The position numbers and the translations under genes are program-made. The notes beneath the pieces are model-generated. The model ran no database searches, had not been told where the DNA came from, and worked only from the letters and a program-made list of their open reading frames with translations. Shown in pieces: positions 11,513-22,719 of a DNA stretch of 64,000 nt (the first letter of the stretch is position 1; every line of letters begins with the position of its first letter). Source of the DNA: Pollenia angustigena (taxonomy: Eukaryota > Arthropoda > Insecta > Diptera > Polleniidae); contig OV884056.1 in NCBI GenBank assembly GCA_930367215.1, forward strand, positions 199,371,310-199,435,309, given 5' to 3'.

Positions 11513-13126
11513 ACTAGCCGTTCCCGCGGCGTTGGCCTGCCAAAATGAATTTTTGACTAACTATAAAGAAATAGAAAGCCGATCGGTTTAGATTTCATCA
11601 AAATCAAAATTGCCCATCTGTCCCTTCATACTCCTTGCTACAAAAAACATTAAAACCTTTTGTATTTTAATTTAGCTGATCTATCTATTCAAATATCATG
11701 AAAATTTGTAAGATATTTCCCCTCTTGGTCGCTTTCGCATCGGTAAGGGAACGGGCGAGCGGGGAGATAGACTGGAGGCGGAATGGAGGATGAGCAGCGT
11801 ACTCATGTTAAAATGGCTTTATTTTTTTGAGTACGGCAACTATTGCTTTAATAGATCTCTTCTAAAATGATAATTAATATTTTCTGAATAAAGAGGTTTA
11901 GCGGCCCTGAACCCTATCCTAAGTTGATACAAAATAGAGAAATACAAAGTATCAAAAAAATCCATCTTACAGATTCTCATTCCCTGAGGACCTTGCATGT
12001 TTAATTTGATGTCTCTATGTCCAATATAGACGGAAATTTTAAAAGTACCAGTTAAAAAAATCCATTTTACAGATTCTCATTCCCTGAGGACCTTGCATGT
12101 TTAATTTGATGTCTCTATGTTCAATATAGAACAAAAGTACCAGAAAATGCCTTTTACAGATTCGAAGGCACTCAGGAAATAGGTGCGATAAAAAATTAAA
12201 AAAGTACCAGTTTAAGAACAAATTACCACCAAAAAGCCCTGTTACAGATGCTCTCAGGACCTTGCATGTTTAATTTTATGATCATAGGTCCATTATTAAC
12301 GAAAATAAACAATAGCAGTTAAAGAAGAAAAAGGACCAAATAGATCCCTTTAAAGATTCTCATTCACTCAGGTCCCTGCATGTTTAATTTTATTTTTTAA
12401 GTCCAATACTAACGGAAATTCAAAAAGTTTCAGTTTAACTTCAAAAAAGTTCCAAAAAGTTCCCCCATATAGTCTTTTCGCTCAGGATATTTCATGTTGA
12501 ATTTTATGTTTCTAGATCTAATGTTAACGGTAATTAAAAAACAGTTCCAGTTGTTTTACAAAAAAGCTAAAGAAATATATTTAAAATTTCGTATTTCCCC
12601 TCTTTGGTACTGTTTTCTCCCCATTGAAGTATCAAACATTTAATATTGTAGTGGGAGCCCATTTAATACGTATATGCCAAAGAATAGAGAAAAATACTTT
12701 GTAAAAAAAAGGACCAACAATAGTTTTGAATTTTACCCCCTAAACGTTCGAATTTCTAAAAAGTACCAAATTTGTATTTGTATTTTTTCGGAAGTGATAT
12801 AATGATTATTCTTATTATTATAAATTCAGGGTTTACCCGTTTAAACTGCCTAAATGGCCAATTTTCAAAAAGTACCAGAAACCTGTCCGCTTATTTTTCT
12901 AAAGAACAACAAAAAGTATTGCAATTTTTCCCTGTCTGTTTTGGTTTGGGAGATATACGTGAGGTTAGAAAAGGAGGCTTAGCGACCATGGACCCTTTCC
13001 TAAACACTTTAGTGGATCCTTATATAGCCTTTGTCCGTAAGTAGGTTCCAGTCTTAATTGTTGAAGAAATCGGATTACCTCTTACAAACATAGAAACATA
13101 CAAACTTATCAGCTTTATAATATTAG
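11513..13126. repeat. Dispersed repeat, 'actagccgttcccgcgg' to 'ttataatattagt'
   Basis: An insert-like block whose left edge (actagccgttcccgcggcgt) and right edge (ttataatattagt) resemble the two ends of a repeat common in insect genomes; this is recollection and I cannot name the superfamily. It contains the tandem units described separately and a GC-rich patch (11740-11790). No coding region is recognisable. Confidence 0.45.
11950..12560. repeat. Degenerate ~110-bp tandem repeat
   Basis: Five to six diverged units. Each contains a core 'cttgcatgtttaattt' at about 11992, 12090, 12262, 12377 and (degenerate) 12490. The core is preceded by 'cagattctcattc' and followed by 'ccaatat' and 'aagtaccag'-like motifs. 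The first two units are nearly identical (11958-12045 against 12056-12140). Spacing is about 98-170 bp. It is non-coding. Confidence 0.7.
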
Positions 13127-13190
13127 TCTAGATGAGCAAAAAATTTATTTATTTTTTAATAAAAAAAACCGTGTAAGAGATGATTTTATA

Positions 13191-13515
13191 TTAAAAAATA
13201 ATATAAATACGATTTTTGGTAAAAAAAAAAAAAAATAAAGTATTCTCAAATTTTCGATTTCGCAGATCGGTTTGAACCAGTCCTGCAGTGGAAAATAGTG
13301 TCTCAGATGCGACAAATTTCATTTGTAAATTTAAGTGCTTCTGTGCTATTTTCTTCAATTGTGGGTATAACATGCCATTGCGCCAGTCAACAAACGGCTC
13401 TGCTTATTCTCTTTGGGTTCTCTTTAAGTTTTCGCAAATGCTCCAAAGGTCAGTTATTGTAGACTTATCAGAACTTAAACTAGGGGTAGGAGTGGCCGAG
13501 TCTTCAAAAATTTAA
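13191..13515 (-). pseudogene. hAT transposase C-terminal (hATC) fragment
   Basis: On the minus strand, an open stretch beginning about 13515 contains PTPSLSSDK, then a stop near 13405. It continues in the same frame from 13373 with MLYPQLKKIAQKHLNLQ and ETLFSTAGLVQTDLRN. This is the hATC dimerisation region: 'YP.LK..A...L' followed by the 'SER.FS.AG....RN' motif. The catalytic glutamate position is kept (SET in place of SER). Upstream domains are absent, so this is a truncated relic. Confidence 0.75.
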
Positions 13516-15125
13516 TTTTTTCGATAAGATTAAAGTCGACTGTGTTTGAAATATTCGAAAATCTATCTATATCGTCACCTTAACGTGCAAACGTGCTATG
13601 TCAGCTTTTTGTCAAAATTGGTATTTTTGTGTTTAAGGATTATATATCTCAAAATATATAAAAATGATCATTACGTCATTTCAATTTAGTATTATGCAGT
13701 GACATGCAAATGTCTCCACAAAGAAAAACATTTTTCAAAAAATACGTGATAAGTCCAATAAAAAAATCGTTATTTGAGTATTTGCTGGCAGATGGGTGTT
13801 CAAAATGGAGTTGTACGACTTTATGCTTATAAATAATGCATCAAGAACCACATCCGATCACCTTCGGCTTAGTTTCTTCGATTTGTTTATGATATAACTT
13901 ATGATAATGATGAGGTGAGATGATGATTGTAAAATGCTGTATGTATGATGTAACTTGTTTCGATCATGGGTTTTTTAAAAATATTATAAGTTTCAATATT
14001 CCAAGAGTATTCGAGCTGGTTGTGGTAGGTGTGATGCCAAAGTATTGTGGTATTAAATATTAAACAAATAGTAAAACTTACATAAAGCTTAAATTTTCTG
14101 AAGAACGGCGAAAGTTGTCGCAAAGAATTTATAGAAATATAATGGCTATGGTTCTCTCGAATTTGCAGCCTATTTATAACGAAATAAGAAAAATAACCGA
14201 CAGAAAGTACGAATACCAGTATTTTTAAAAATCAACTTTACCAAAAGATCATCATAAACTTTATGATTATAATTTTTTATATGTATTTAAGGATACCAAA
14301 CTTTCTAATTGTACATACAAACGCACATAACTATCAGAAGCATGTTTCTAAAAGGCAATGAAATAGCCCCAAATTATAAAAAAAAATTATTATTAAATAT
14401 ATGACTTTAACAAAAACGAGAAATAAAAGCAAGAAATTGTGTTAAGTCATAGTTAAAAATACCAAGTTATAAATAGCAGATGTCCTTAGTTCTAAATGAG
14501 ACATAACTATTAAACGATCATACTTTTAAAGCAGTTATAGCCACTCCATAGCCTCGCGAGGCAGTCAATAATCGTATTTTGGGCAATTCACATGTATAAA
14601 ACAACTTTGTTCGTTTTAAAACATCAGACTATTATCAGTCTCTTGGTTATCACTGATTTAAAGGTTTGATTACACAAATTTAGTACACATAATTGGATTA
14701 TAAATTCATAACCTCTTTAACACAACCTCAAAATGGGCGGGTTTGGAAAAGTGGGCTTGGTTCTACCTATACAAATACATTATAGATAGGTGTATAACTG
14801 GAGAACGGTAACAGCCAAAACTTCCAAATTGCTACAAATAGATTGTTTATTAATCAAAGCATCAGTTAAAAAGTTGGCGGGTTTAGATAAGTTGGCGTGT
14901 CACCTCCCATACAAAGGCAATTTAAATTTACGTATATCTGCGAAACGGCAACAGCTACAGTTAACAAATTTGGTATACATTTTTAGGTTATCAATGCACA
15001 TCAGACACATAAATAATGATAACCATGACATGACTGTAGTTAACCATTACGGAGGACTGATTTAACTATAAAATAGTTTTTGTGATTCTGAATACTTTGA
15101 ATATTCCAAAATAATAATGATTGCA
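13516..15125. other. AT-rich DNA with a two-copy degenerate block
   Basis: No gene recognised. Around 14733-14960 two diverged copies follow one another, each with 'ggcgggttt', 'acctccca/ctacc', 'tatacaaa' and 'aacggtaacagc'-like motifs. The motif 'tatgggaggtgggcgtg' at 21827 is a related block. These are probably fragments of a dispersed repeat. Confidence 0.35.
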
Positions 15126-16416
15126 TATCGCTCCTTTATCAAACTTGGCAAAATGCGATTAAAGTTTTCAAAATGTACCCTTATATACGATTTAATCAAT
15201 TATATTTTGCTATAACTTCGGATCAGTTTCAGATATCATTCTGATTTTTTTACATATGAGTCGTTTATTTTGAAAGTGGTTTAAGTCCATTTTTTCTTAT
15301 ATTGAGATATTTAAGGGTTTGTGTTTGATTTGTTTCAAAAATATTGTTTAGTGGTATTAATTTTTTTTATGGCTTTGTGACCTTAAACATGTTAGAATAT
15401 ATAACGTAATACATTTTGTAAACTTTACTAGAAAAATAAGCTGTGTTTCAGAACCTAAAATGGACTTAAACCACTTTCAAAATTAATAAAATGACTTTTT
15501 TGTTTGTGAAAAGGAATAAGTCCACTTATTTTAAAGAAATTAAGCAATAGAAATTGTAAATATTTTATGTTTGATGTAGATGAATGTAATAGCTTTAAAA
15601 TAAATAGGGAAGCTTTCAATTTAGATACAGATTTTTATTTATGTAATTAAAAAAATGTTTTTAAAAATAAACATGAATTTATTTATTAAAAAATTAAATT
15701 TACATTTATTTATTAAGGATAATATTAAAGATTTTGCCATATTATTTCTCCTCATTTAGGTTATGTGTGAGGTTTTGTTAAAATATTCATGGTGCATAGG
15801 TCGTATATACCTTAGTAACTCCATCATATCCATATACTTAGGAGTTGAAATGGGACGTACATTTTTGTATAATGGTGTTAATTTTATTTTGTTGAAGTTC
15901 CTTGGTCTTCCCCGACAGGGTTATAAGTCAAGTATTTTTAACTCTTTATCCACTTCCATAGATTATTTATAAAACATTTTATAGGGTTCACTTTTTATAA
16001 ATCGCATCCAACTTATCCTTAGTCAATTTACAGGTTCGCCACTAGTGTTTTTTAATATCTTATGAATTGCTTCTTCCAGAGGTTTTGTATAAAAAAATCT
16101 TTACGTTTCATTTGAGTTAATAAAAATTTGTGGACTTAAACCGGTTTCAAAATAATTTTGTTTGGATTTCGTTAGCTAACTAATTTTCAAGTGCCCAAAA
16201 TCATAGCGATTTTAATGATACTAGACTTAAACTGTTTATAAATAAAAAGATTATATGGGATTGCGATTGTTGTTATCATTAATTACTTTTTTTTAAAAAA
16301 TGGACTTAAACCACTTTAAAAATAAACGACTCATATAAAGAAGTTATGAAGGAACACTTTTGCTTAAGTATTTTTGGATTTTTGAGATATGACTATGTTG
16401 CAATAAAGAAGCGATA
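15126..16416. repeat. MITE family A, copy 1, split by a TA element
   Basis: Two pieces, 15126-15256 and 16334-16416, match the uninterrupted copy at 62943-63159 on both sides of the insert. Matching blocks include 'cttggcaaaatgcgattaaa' and 'ttttgctataacttcgg' on the left, and 'gaaggaacac' and 'gagatatgactatgttgcaa' on the right. The left terminal repeat is shortened by about 30 bp compared with that copy. TA flanks fit a Tc1/mariner-type MITE. Confidence 0.7.
15257..16333. mobile_element. 1.08-kb TIR element with TA target duplication
   Basis: Termini are TGAGTCGTTTATTTTGAAAG at the left and a near-exact reverse complement at the right, with about 45 bp of pairing. TA flanks both ends (15255-15256 and 16334-16335). 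The comparison with the uninterrupted host MITE supports both boundaries. The motif 'tggacttaaaccactttcaa' or close variants occurs four times in all: both ends, 15457-15482 and 16131-16155. An open frame at 15763-15972 has no domain I recognise. The TA site suggests a Tc1/mariner-type non-autonomous element. Confidence 0.7.
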
Positions 16417-16859
16417 TGGTTATGCAGCCCTTTAAGAAGTCAGGCTGGTTGTAGGAACAAAACTCCAATTAATTATAAATTAAAAACGTTTTCAATACAA
16501 TTTTCTTATTTTGCATAACTTTAGAAAATTCACCATTAACCAAAAGCACTTAATTACCAAAAGCTTTCTTTTGTTAATAATTTATTTAATTGTATGTGAA
16601 TATAGAAGACTATAATTTTTCTTTGGTCATAATATTAAACAATATATTTGAATAAGTTAACTAAACACCCATTAAAATACTTGTACATATACAAACATTA
16701 TTAAGAGATAGTTAAAAGGAAACTTAATAGTCAGTCAGTCCATAATATGTACCATATATTCCAACACACTCAAATGTAGTTACACATCCAATAATTGCCC
16801 AACAGTTCTGGACACTGCTGCCATAAGTTTCTGAGCGGAATACAACACATTGCACAGTG
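16417..16859. other. Unassigned AT-rich DNA
   Basis: No feature recognised between the split MITE and the TAA-flanked MITE. Confidence 0.35.
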
Positions 16860-16862
16860 TAA

Positions 16863-17132
16863 AGGCTCAACCATAATATGCATAACCTTGCTTAACCTAC
16901 TGTCAAAACTTAACAAAAAGTCTTTCAAATGTACTTAAGAAAACCAAAACAAAATAAAAAAACATTTGATTCTGTACGGAATGTGCGATTAGATTCGCAT
17001 CTTGCTTAAGCAAATTACTGTTTCATTAAACTTAGCAAAAAGTTTCCTTAAGTTTAATATGGGTTGCCTCATATAATTTACATGTATTCGCACATTTGCT
17101 TAAGCCAACTTAAGCACATTATGGTTGGGCCT
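16863..17132. repeat. MITE, PIF/Harbinger-like (TAA target duplication)
   Basis: A 270-bp element. Left end AGGCTCAACCATAATATGC, right end the reverse complement with one or two changes. TAA flanks both sides (16860-16862 and 17133-17135). 'cttaag' motifs recur inside both ends. The AGGC start recalls the MITE at 1402-1575. It is non-coding. Confidence 0.7.
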
Positions 17133-17135
17133 TAA

Positions 17136-17472
17136 GATTTTGCTAATCTAGCTGGACAAAAGTCGTTTTTTTTTTAGTTTGAATTCGAGTAAATATTTTT
17201 ATCAAATATGAAAAAGCACTTGTTATTAAATAAGAAAACGCAAAAATGTTACCTAATTTGTCAACAATAACTATGTAACGGTACTTTAAACTTTTATATT
17301 TTTGAGTGAGTTCAAAACAACAAAAAAACTTACACGAAATTGCTTGTTTTATATGCGTGTAACTTTTTATTGGAATTGAGTTTTTTAACGATTCTTTTTT
17401 TGTTTTGTAGCTCAACTAATTCGCTGTTAAAATCATGAGAATTTGTTTTAAGATCCTGGAAAATTCTTTATG
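17136..17472. other. Unassigned AT-rich DNA
   Basis: Nothing recognised; it directly precedes the Chapaev element. Confidence 0.35.
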
Positions 17473-17476
17473 TGCT

Positions 17477-17637
17477 CACGTTGCGCCTTAACTAAAATTA
17501 AATAAAAAGGTCTTACACCTCACCTAGAAAATTAGTAGAGATTCTGAATTTACAATGTTCATAGATGAGAAAAATCAAAAAACTAAAATAATCTGTGGAG
17601 AGATTTTTAAATAAATCCACTTTGAACATTTTTGCGA
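17477..17637 (+). repeat. Left terminal inverted repeat of Chapaev element
   Basis: About 160 bp, pairing with 20346-20500. It contains 'ttagtagagattctgaattt' and ends 'gaacatttttgcg'. The 5-bp insertion CACCT near 17520 is the only length difference from the right repeat. Confidence 0.8.
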
Positions 17638-18074
17638 TTTTAATAACGAATGACTAGTTTTGACTCCATTAAGAAAATTGTGCAACAGTTTTTTTTATCT
17701 CTTATGGTTTAAGATATACAGACTGAGTTTTTTTAGACACAGTAGGCCAATGCGTATACTTATTTTTTACCTAATAATAGACAAAAAAAGTATTACAAAT
17801 AAAATGTATTTCTTTATTCAATATAAGGTCCGTTTCATTTTTATAACGCATGTATGAAATTATACTTTAGAGCTCTATAAACTTAAAACTAATCAAGTTA
17901 CCTTGAATTTTTTAATTGGGTATAAATTGGCAAAAAGTCTGTTATCAAAATGTTCTTTTGGTTTGAATCAATTGTATATTGTTGTTAGCGATAACGTTGC
18001 GTCGCAGATCGAATTATTTATCAATTGTTTGGTATCTTAAAACTATTAAAACGCGTCTAAGAATTTTTCGGTGA

Positions 18075-20175
18075 ATGATGTCGTCTAAAGCTTTGACTCA
18101 CGATCAAAATCGGGGAAAAGTGTTTTTCCTGTGTTTTCGAAAACAAAAACAAATGTATATTATAGAGAATCAGTTAAAAATTGACATGAAAAACCACGTT
18201 GACAACTATGATGACGAGCGCAGATTGCCGGCTGCTGTGTGTTGTACGTGCAGGAGAAAGGTATTTCAAGCGAAGTCTGAAAAAAAGAAATTAGCATCTC
18301 CAGATTTGTCTATTTTTAAGCCTGTGCAGGCTACGCGATCAAGATGTGAATGCAAAATTTGTGAAATTGCACGCGAAATACCCGTTAAAATTTGTGGCAA
18401 AGTTGCAAAAAAAGTTCCAGGTAAGTTTTAAAAGCAAAAAAATATATTTTTTTTTGTTAGTTTGTTCTTATGTTTTAGATTTTATTGTTTTTATTTGTTA
18501 TTTTAGGCAAGTCTAAACAAATGTCTGCGACAAAACGGTGCGACGTGTGCTTCAGTGAGATTGGAAAAGGCAAACCACATAAATGTAGGTTGAAATCTCG
18601 AGTAATAAATGTTTCAAATCATATATCAGATGGATCTTTAAAAGCGAATGATCAAATCATGTCCCGTGTGATTAAAGAAAAAGTAAAAGAAGATTCTAAG
18701 GGTGGTCGAGAGCCTTCAGTTTTGCGGTTGTCACAAACTCACGGCAAACCACTTCAAATCGCAGTAGGCAATAATAAAAACAACCTTTCCACAACAAACT
18801 CATCTACATTATCTGCGGATGGTATGTTGAAAATGAAAAGCAATTTGAATTTAAGTGATCGTGCAACTTTAAAAATGGCAGCTTCCATTCGTGTGTGTAC
18901 AAGATGTAGAAAAGCCATTGAACCAGGATTAAAATTAAAACTTAATAACACAGGTCATTCTGTCGACGATTATTTTGATTTTAAGGAATTTCCTTTTGTT
19001 TGTGTAAAAGGCGATGAAGTCTCGGATGCTCCTGTGTTTGGAGTTTACTGCAAAGATGTTCCTGCTTTTGTTCAGTATGTGAAAAATAAACGAGATGCAC
19101 TGGATGTTCACTTAAAAATGGGTATTGATGGAGGAGGCGGATTTTTAAAAATATGTCTTTCTGTTCAATCAAATGAATTGCAGTTTGAGTGCAGCGGTAA
19201 GCGTGCTAAGTATGATGAGGGGATAGCAGCAAAAAAATTTAAGGATTCTGGAGTTAAACGACTATTTATTCTAGCAGCCGTTCCAAGTGCGCAAGAAAAT
19301 TATAAGAATGTAGCCCAACTCGTTTCAACGTTGAATATAAGTCCTTTCCACGGCACAATTGCGACCGATTTGAAGCTAGCGAATATCTTGGCAGGTATTA
19401 TGTCGCACAGCAGTGCATACCCGTGCACTTATTGTTATGCCAAGAAAGATGAGCTAAGCAGCTGTGGCGAATTGAGATCACCCGAAAATGTTTCATTGTA
19501 TTATACAAAATGGCTGACTGAAGGAAATGGCTTAAAAACAAAGCGAAAGATTATTTCAACTGCATTCATCCACCGCTAATTACAACGGTTGGAGGCAAAA
19601 CATTCCTAGATATTATTCCACCGCCAGAATTACACCTTATGCTTGGTGTTGTTAACACTGTTTTCACGCATATGTTGAAAGAGTGTGAAAATGAGTCGCT
19701 GACATGGGCAAAAGCTTGTCACGTTCAGCGTGAAATCAGACGAGGATGTTCTGGGTTTAAAGGAAATGCATGCAAAACACTTTTGGATAAAGTAGACCTT
19801 CTGCGCCAGTTTGAAAACCTAGCAATACCTAAGTATGTTAAAGTATTTGACGACTTCAAAAATATAGTTTCTGCATGCTTCGGATATAATCTTGATCAAA
19901 ATTACAAAGCATGTATAGAAGCTTTCAAAAAGAGCGACATGGACTTAGGTGTCAGCGTTACACCAAAGGTTCATGCAGTTTTTTTTTCACATAGAACAGT
20001 TCTGTGAAAAAAAAACGGTGAAGGATTAGCATTTTTTGGGGAGCAGGCGATGGAGTCCGTACATTTCGATTTTTTAAAGTCTTCCTGGGAAATGAATAAG
20101 GTTGCTGCGAATCATCCGGATTATCCTAAACACCTTTTGAGCGCTGTTTGTAGATATAATGCTTCACCTGTTTAA
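18075..20175 (+). pseudogene. Chapaev-like transposase, one intron, three frameshifts
   Basis: Cut-and-paste transposase of the resident element. Exon 1 (18075-18420) has cysteine pairs (CCTC, CECKIC); exon 2 has CDVC and CTRC, suggesting zinc-binding N-terminal modules. A GT-AG intron of 86 bp (18421-18506) splits a glycine codon and restores one frame. The core contains GIDGGGGFLKI (near 19122), PFHGTIATDLKLANI (near 19345) and, at the C-terminus, EQAMESVHFDF (near 20045). I propose the D, D and E in these blocks as the catalytic triad, as an inference. The frame changes near 19530 (about one base short), at the T-run 19980-19989 and at the A-run 20006-20015. Beyond each break the protein stays collinear, ending at a stop at 20173-20175. 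Two lesions are in homopolymers, so sequencing error is possible. Confidence 0.75.
18421..18506 (+). other. Intron of the Chapaev-like transposase
   Basis: Begins GTAAGTTTTAAAAG and ends TTATTTTAG. It is 86 bp, AT-rich and phase 1. Splicing joins the frames of 18075-18420 and 18507 onward without a stop, which is the main evidence that it is real. Confidence 0.75.
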
Positions 20176-20345
20176 ATTGATGTAATTATAATTAAATTAT
20201 GTTACATTTTTATATTTTATTAGTACTAAAATGTTGAAATTATAAAAGTTTAATAGATTTAACACTTAAAAATTATTATTATGTAATTTTTTCCTTTCTA
20301 TTCATATAAAACAATGCCATATTTTCCAAAATATCGTACTTCATG

Positions 20346-20500
20346 CGCAAAAATGTTCAAAGTGGATTTATTTAAAAATCTCTCCACAGATTATTTTAGT
20401 TTTTTGATTTTTCTCATCTATGAACATTGTAAATTCAGAATCTCTACTAATTTTCTAGGTGTAAGACCTTTTTATTTAATTTAAGTTAAGGCGCACCGTG
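20346..20500 (-). repeat. Right terminal inverted repeat of Chapaev element
   Basis: 155-bp reverse complement of the left end (17477-17637). It ends GGCGCACCGTG, followed by the target duplication TGCT. Confidence 0.8.
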
Positions 20501-20535
20501 TGCTGTTTCATTTATACAATTACTCTTTTCGTTAA

Positions 20536-21323
20536 AGCCTAGTACTCTGTTCGAACTTGCGAAAAATGTTGAGCAACATTGATTATTTCACACGAAAATT
20601 TTGTCATGTATCAATATTGTCTATCTTGCAGTTTTTACAAACTTAACGTTTTTATTAGTTACAAGTATACAACATTATTTTGCAAAGGTAAACAAAAACC
20701 GTAGATATCACTAAAATTTAAAAAATTAAATTTTGTATGTGCATGGTTTTCTGATGATATGCATAAGCAAAGGAAATTAAACTAAATGAAATTCTGTAAA
20801 TAACGAAATAAGTCTTGGATATAATCATGAAAACACAAGTTTTCTATTTTTAAATGTGTGCAAAATTTTTAGTCAAATTAGTGAAGAAAAAATACCGATG
20901 ATTGCTTTTTTTTAATCAAACTATTTTTTTAACCGCAAAATGTTTTAACATTACAATCACTCCAATTTTCAATTCATCACTCAACATCAACAAAATTATT
21001 GCAATCATTTTGAACTAGTGCTCTGCCCTCATCTATGACAAAAACCATGCGCTTGGATAATTGTCATTAACAAATTTAAAACAATTTTATTATTAATTTT
21101 TGCACTTTTCTTCATTTTTCTTTTTGAAACGCTTGTTATAATCCCCACCTCACATAGGTATGCAAAATAAAAAAAAACAAAAAATTATTAGGTGTTGCTT
21201 AAAATTCCGTGCGAAATAATATGAGCTGCATTTGTTTCGCACGTTTCGTTTGTATTTCACAGAAATTTTTTTTGTATTGAGTTTTAAACTATTTCGCACG
21301 AAATACTGAACAGAGTACCAGGT
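20536..21323. repeat. TTAA-site MITE family, copy 1 (long form)
   Basis: Starts AGCCTAGTACTCTGTTCG and ends GAACAGAGTACCAGGT. It is flanked by TTAA on the left (20532-20535) and TCAA on the right, a decayed TTAA. It is about 790 bp against 505 bp for copies at 33505 and 49345; the ends match while the middle differs. The hairpin motif 'gttgagcaaca' lies in the left arm. TTAA targets are typical of piggyBac and Kolobok; no transposase is present. Confidence 0.7.
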
Positions 21324-21327
21324 TCAA

Positions 21328-22139
21328 GATAGGAAAAAACCAAATTCTATAATCGATAAATTTTTTTTCTTCATAACGCCTCAACACCAAATTAGTTTTT
21401 AACGAACGTCTGAAGTACCTACTACATATAAAATTATCTGCCGAGGCTAGCCGATTAAAAAAAAAGAAACAAATAATAAGTGATAAAACCACATACCCCG
21501 AAATTTTTGTTATAAGGCTTAAAACACCCGAAAATGACAGCCTTGACCATTCCGTAAACCATATTTGTGGAAAAATAAACAGTCGTTCTAATTTTCATAT
21601 TGATAACGAGCATTTACAAAGATTTGTAAAAACGTGTATATTAGATTTAAACTAAGGTGGAAGGCTGCAAACCGAACAAATCGTGATTTTGTAAGTCGCT
21701 ATTTTGCACAAACATTGCAATTTCTCAATATATTTATAAGAAACCAAAAGAAAACTTGCAAACTCGCCACTTTGTTACTTTTTGATTATTCATAACGAAT
21801 AATATCAGATATAAGTGTTTGCAGTTGTATGGGAGGTGGGCGTGACAGTGGCCCGATTTTGCCCATTTTTTTTTTGACAAAGGTTCATATTGGCCTAGAA
21901 CCAACTTGTACCATAATTCATAAGTCTAGCTTATTTTTTTCCAAGTTATTTAATATTGTCTCCCTAGAATGGCTAAGTCTTACACTGTGAATTGGTCGAA
22001 AACCCGATACTACCATAGTTTACATAAGGCAAATGCCTTAAGCATATCTTGGACTTTAAACTGACATTATTGGTCACGGTGGTTGTATTTGAAGCCCAAG
22101 ATGTAGAAAAGAAGGTTTTTGGTCTAAACAGTGTTGCCA
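21328..22139. other. AT-rich DNA with dispersed-repeat fragment
   Basis: No gene recognised. Around 21815-21960 lies a block beginning 'tgtatgggaggtgggcgtg' that resembles fragments near 14890 and probably belongs to a dispersed fly repeat. Confidence 0.35.
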
Positions 22140-22715
22140 GTGGATGGGATAAGCTATTTCTATGCGCATTTCACTGGTTGCTTAGGCCAGATCGTCAGGA
22201 AAGTTCACCCAAAAAGATTTTAGTAAAACTAAAGATATTAAACAAGTAAAACTGTTAAGCGAATAAGAATTGCTATAAGCCTTACTTGTATGCATATCAA
22301 AGCTTTAACAAAACAACAACAAAAAACAGTTAGTTTATCTTTTATAACATTCCCCACTACAATTGATTGGAATTCTTCCAGCATTAATTGTAGTTGAAAG
22401 TAGGTTATGAAAAAACAAAATGAAAACTAAACAACTTGCAAAATCATGTTGCCAGTTTAAGGTTGTTAAAAGCCGTGCACTTGCCAGTTTATTATCAAAG
22501 TAAGGGAAGTTAATGTTTAGTGTTGATGTTTTTGTTTAAACTTTGATATTGTTACAAGTTGAACTGTTGCTTATAATTCTTATACGCTTAACAGTTTTAT
22601 TTGGTTTTATATCTTTAGATTTTCTTAGATCTGTTTTGGGCGAGTTTCCTGACGATCTGGCCTAAGCAACGGGTGAAATGCGCATAGGAATAGGTTATGC
22701 CATTAACAATAAAGT
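22140..22715. repeat. Long-TIR MITE (family 'gataagctattcctatgcgc')
   Basis: Arms of roughly 130-150 bp, about 22146-22290 and 22560-22700, are inverted copies. Both contain 'ttgcttaggccagatcgtca' and 'aaaactgttaagcg'. Single arms of the same family are at 36345-36410 (plus) and 57345-57415 (minus). Exact ends and target duplication are unresolved. It is non-coding. Confidence 0.65.
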
Positions 22716-22719
22716 TCAG

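Larger units (their letters stand above)
11282..13515 (-). mobile_element. Decayed hAT element (hAT-2), interrupted
   Basis: The segment begins with TAGGGATGTAACGATACG, a hAT-like terminus with CGATAC subterminal repeats (11300-11340). It ends, as far as I can see, in a minus-strand hAT transposase C-terminal fragment at 13191-13515. Between them lies a different dispersed repeat (about 11513-13126). I could not find the other terminus, so the right boundary is where recognisable transposase stops. Confidence 0.55.
17477..20500 (+). mobile_element. Chapaev-type (CMC superfamily) DNA transposon
   Basis: A 3,024-bp element starting CACGTTGCGCC and ending GGCGCACCGTG. It is flanked by a perfect 4-bp duplication TGCT (17473-17476 and 20501-20504). 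Terminal inverted repeats run 17477-17637 and 20346-20500 and are nearly identical, differing by one mismatch at the tip and a 5-bp CACCT duplication on the left. The CAC...GTG ends and 4-bp target site are those described for Chapaev elements of the CACTA-Mirage-Chapaev group. It carries a single intron-containing transposase gene, now frameshifted. The similarity of the two repeats suggests modest age. Confidence 0.8.
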
